A DNA stretch of 64,000 nucleotides from the NCBI RefSeq assembly GCF_025960985.1, contig NZ_JAOQMX010000025.1:1-64000 (forward strand). The letters run 5' to 3'. Source of the stretch: Flavobacterium psychraerolatum. GTDB taxonomy: Bacteria > Bacteroidota > Bacteroidia > Flavobacteriales > Flavobacteriaceae. The notes beneath the pieces are model-generated. The model made no database searches. It saw only the letters and a list, made by a program, of their open reading frames with translations, and was not told where the DNA came from. The number at the start of each line of letters is the position of its first letter. The stretch's first letter is position 1. This document shows positions 63,404 through 64,000 of this stretch, piece by piece. A program made the position numbers and the translations under genes.

Positions 63404-63610
63404 ATGGAACTAAAAGATTTGATAATTAAATATTATAATTCTGACGATAAAACTGAAAAAGCAGAATTAAGAAGCGAATTACTAAAAAAGAAAACTGAAT
63501 TAGATTTGCCTGAAGCTTTTCAAATTGCTGTTTTTAGTCATTATACCGCTTATGAAATATCTAAAACGAAAGGATTTTTAGATGCAATGCTTAAATTTTC
63601 TTCACAATGA
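63404..63610 (+). CDS. Small hypothetical protein of the third cassette
   Basis: A 68-residue helical, highly charged protein beginning MELKDLIIKYYNSDDKTEKA and ending LDAMLKFSSQ. The upstream extension to 63242 is rejected since it would translate the recombination site. No family recognised. Its stop codon overlaps the ATG of the next gene (ATGA), so the two are translationally coupled; this is a common arrangement for a small immunity or regulatory protein with a secreted partner, but nothing more supports that. Confidence 0.65.
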   Translation: MELKDLIIKYYNSDDKTEKAELRSELLKKKTELDLPEAFQIAVFSHYTAYEISKTKGFLDAMLKFSSQ

Positions 63611-64000
63611 TGAAAAAAGGAATAGTTACTTTTATCTTATTGGTAATGAGTATTGTAACATACGGACAAAAGAAAACGCCATTTCTACAAAATATACGTA
63701 GCTATATTATAACAGATTCTGACACAATTAAAATCCAACGTTATAATGGTACAGAATATCATAAATTAGTTGCTCTTACTAATAGTCCATACGAAGTTAA
63801 TAACTACGCTGTTGCTGTTGCTGTAATTAGTATAGAAGCCTATTTAGATGCCAGAAGTAGTGGTCAAATACAAGACAATCCAAATGAAATTGAAAGACGA
63901 TTTAATAACCTTACTAACATTGCAAAATCATACAAATTAACTTTTAATATAGAAAATTATAGAAAAGAGGCTTCCTATTACAAAACTAAAGAAGATAAAG
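63607..64000 (+). CDS. Secreted protein, partial at the window end
   Basis: A frame open to the last base of the window (at least 131 residues), with start codons at 63607 and 63610. It opens with a signal peptide (MKKGIVTFILLVMSIVTYGQ), so the product is exported. The visible mature part (SYIITDSDTIKIQRYNGTEY, then NYAVAVAVISIEAYLDARS) matches no family I know. It overlaps the preceding small gene by 4 bases. The cassette's own distal site would lie beyond the window. Confidence 0.7.
   Translation, partial: MMKKGIVTFILLVMSIVTYGQKKTPFLQNIRSYIITDSDTIKIQRYNGTEYHKLVALTNSPYEVNNYAVAVAVISIEAYLDARSSGQIQDNPNEIERRFNNLTNIAKSYKLTFNIENYRKEASYYKTKEDK

Noticed and set aside
1..64000. CRISPR arrays, tRNA and rRNA genes, insertion sequences
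   Set aside because: No regularly spaced short repeats, no tRNA-like T-loop/acceptor pairs, no rRNA segments and no transposase frames were seen on reading both strands.

Overview
The window looks like a piece of a Flavobacterium-type chromosome (Bacteroidota, Flavobacteriaceae). The DNA is strongly AT-rich. Many genes are preceded by the Bacteroidota -7 promoter word TAnnTTTG, and Shine-Dalgarno sequences are rare. Lineage-typical genes include the rpmB-rpmG-DUF4295-ftsY group, a gliding-motility-type C-terminal sorting domain, a divergent NUDIX/pyrE pair and DUF2795 next to secA. No rRNA, tRNA, CRISPR array or insertion sequence was seen.

Layout. 1-11.5 kb is loosely packed: three membrane histidine kinases without adjacent partner regulators, a DJ-1/PfpI protein, a small frameshifted gene, and an AraC-type regulator next to an aldehyde dehydrogenase. 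11.9-20.3 kb is dense housekeeping: NUDIX/pyrE, birA, rsfS-ftsH, then LUD-cdsA-psd-ACBP-SOD (phospholipid synthesis plus a lipoprotein superoxide dismutase). 20.3-31.2 kb holds a GH13 amylase, DUF808, a DEAD-box helicase, a receiver protein, an ABC ATPase, msrA and a secreted lactonase-like protein. 31.8-38.8 kb is mostly on the minus strand: ftsY, L33, L28, cinA, Hpt, a FAH-family protein, an exonuclease and a 2-oxoacid dehydrogenase E2. 38.9-45.4 kb has a glycosyltransferase, an ABC-F ATPase, a CDGSH protein and an unusual SDR. 45.6-51.9 kb is a minus-strand run of five secreted proteins, one carrying near-identical 282-bp tandem repeats. 52.4-59.1 kb contains a methyltransferase, carbonic anhydrase, an ABC ATPase, a cobalamin adenosyltransferase, DUF2795 and secA.

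The most interesting part is 59.3-64.0 kb. After secA come co-directional accessory genes separated by long imperfect palindromes that behave like integron attC sites. The left end of each palindrome is a 10-nt perfect reverse complement of the first bases of its own cassette, not of its own right end. This is what integron cassette insertion produces. No integrase is present. The first cassette carries a two-gene unit, a RelA/SpoT-like nucleotidyltransferase plus a DGQHR (DndB-like) protein, which is a candidate undescribed defence or toxin system. The second carries a DUF2806 protein, and the third a small protein plus a secreted protein cut by the window end.

A second unexplained signal is a family of four dispersed, apparently structured elements (25.3, 37.3, 43.2 and 59.2 kb). 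They share a core while their outer pairs and central hairpin change in a compensating way, suggesting a structured RNA or a mobile structured repeat.
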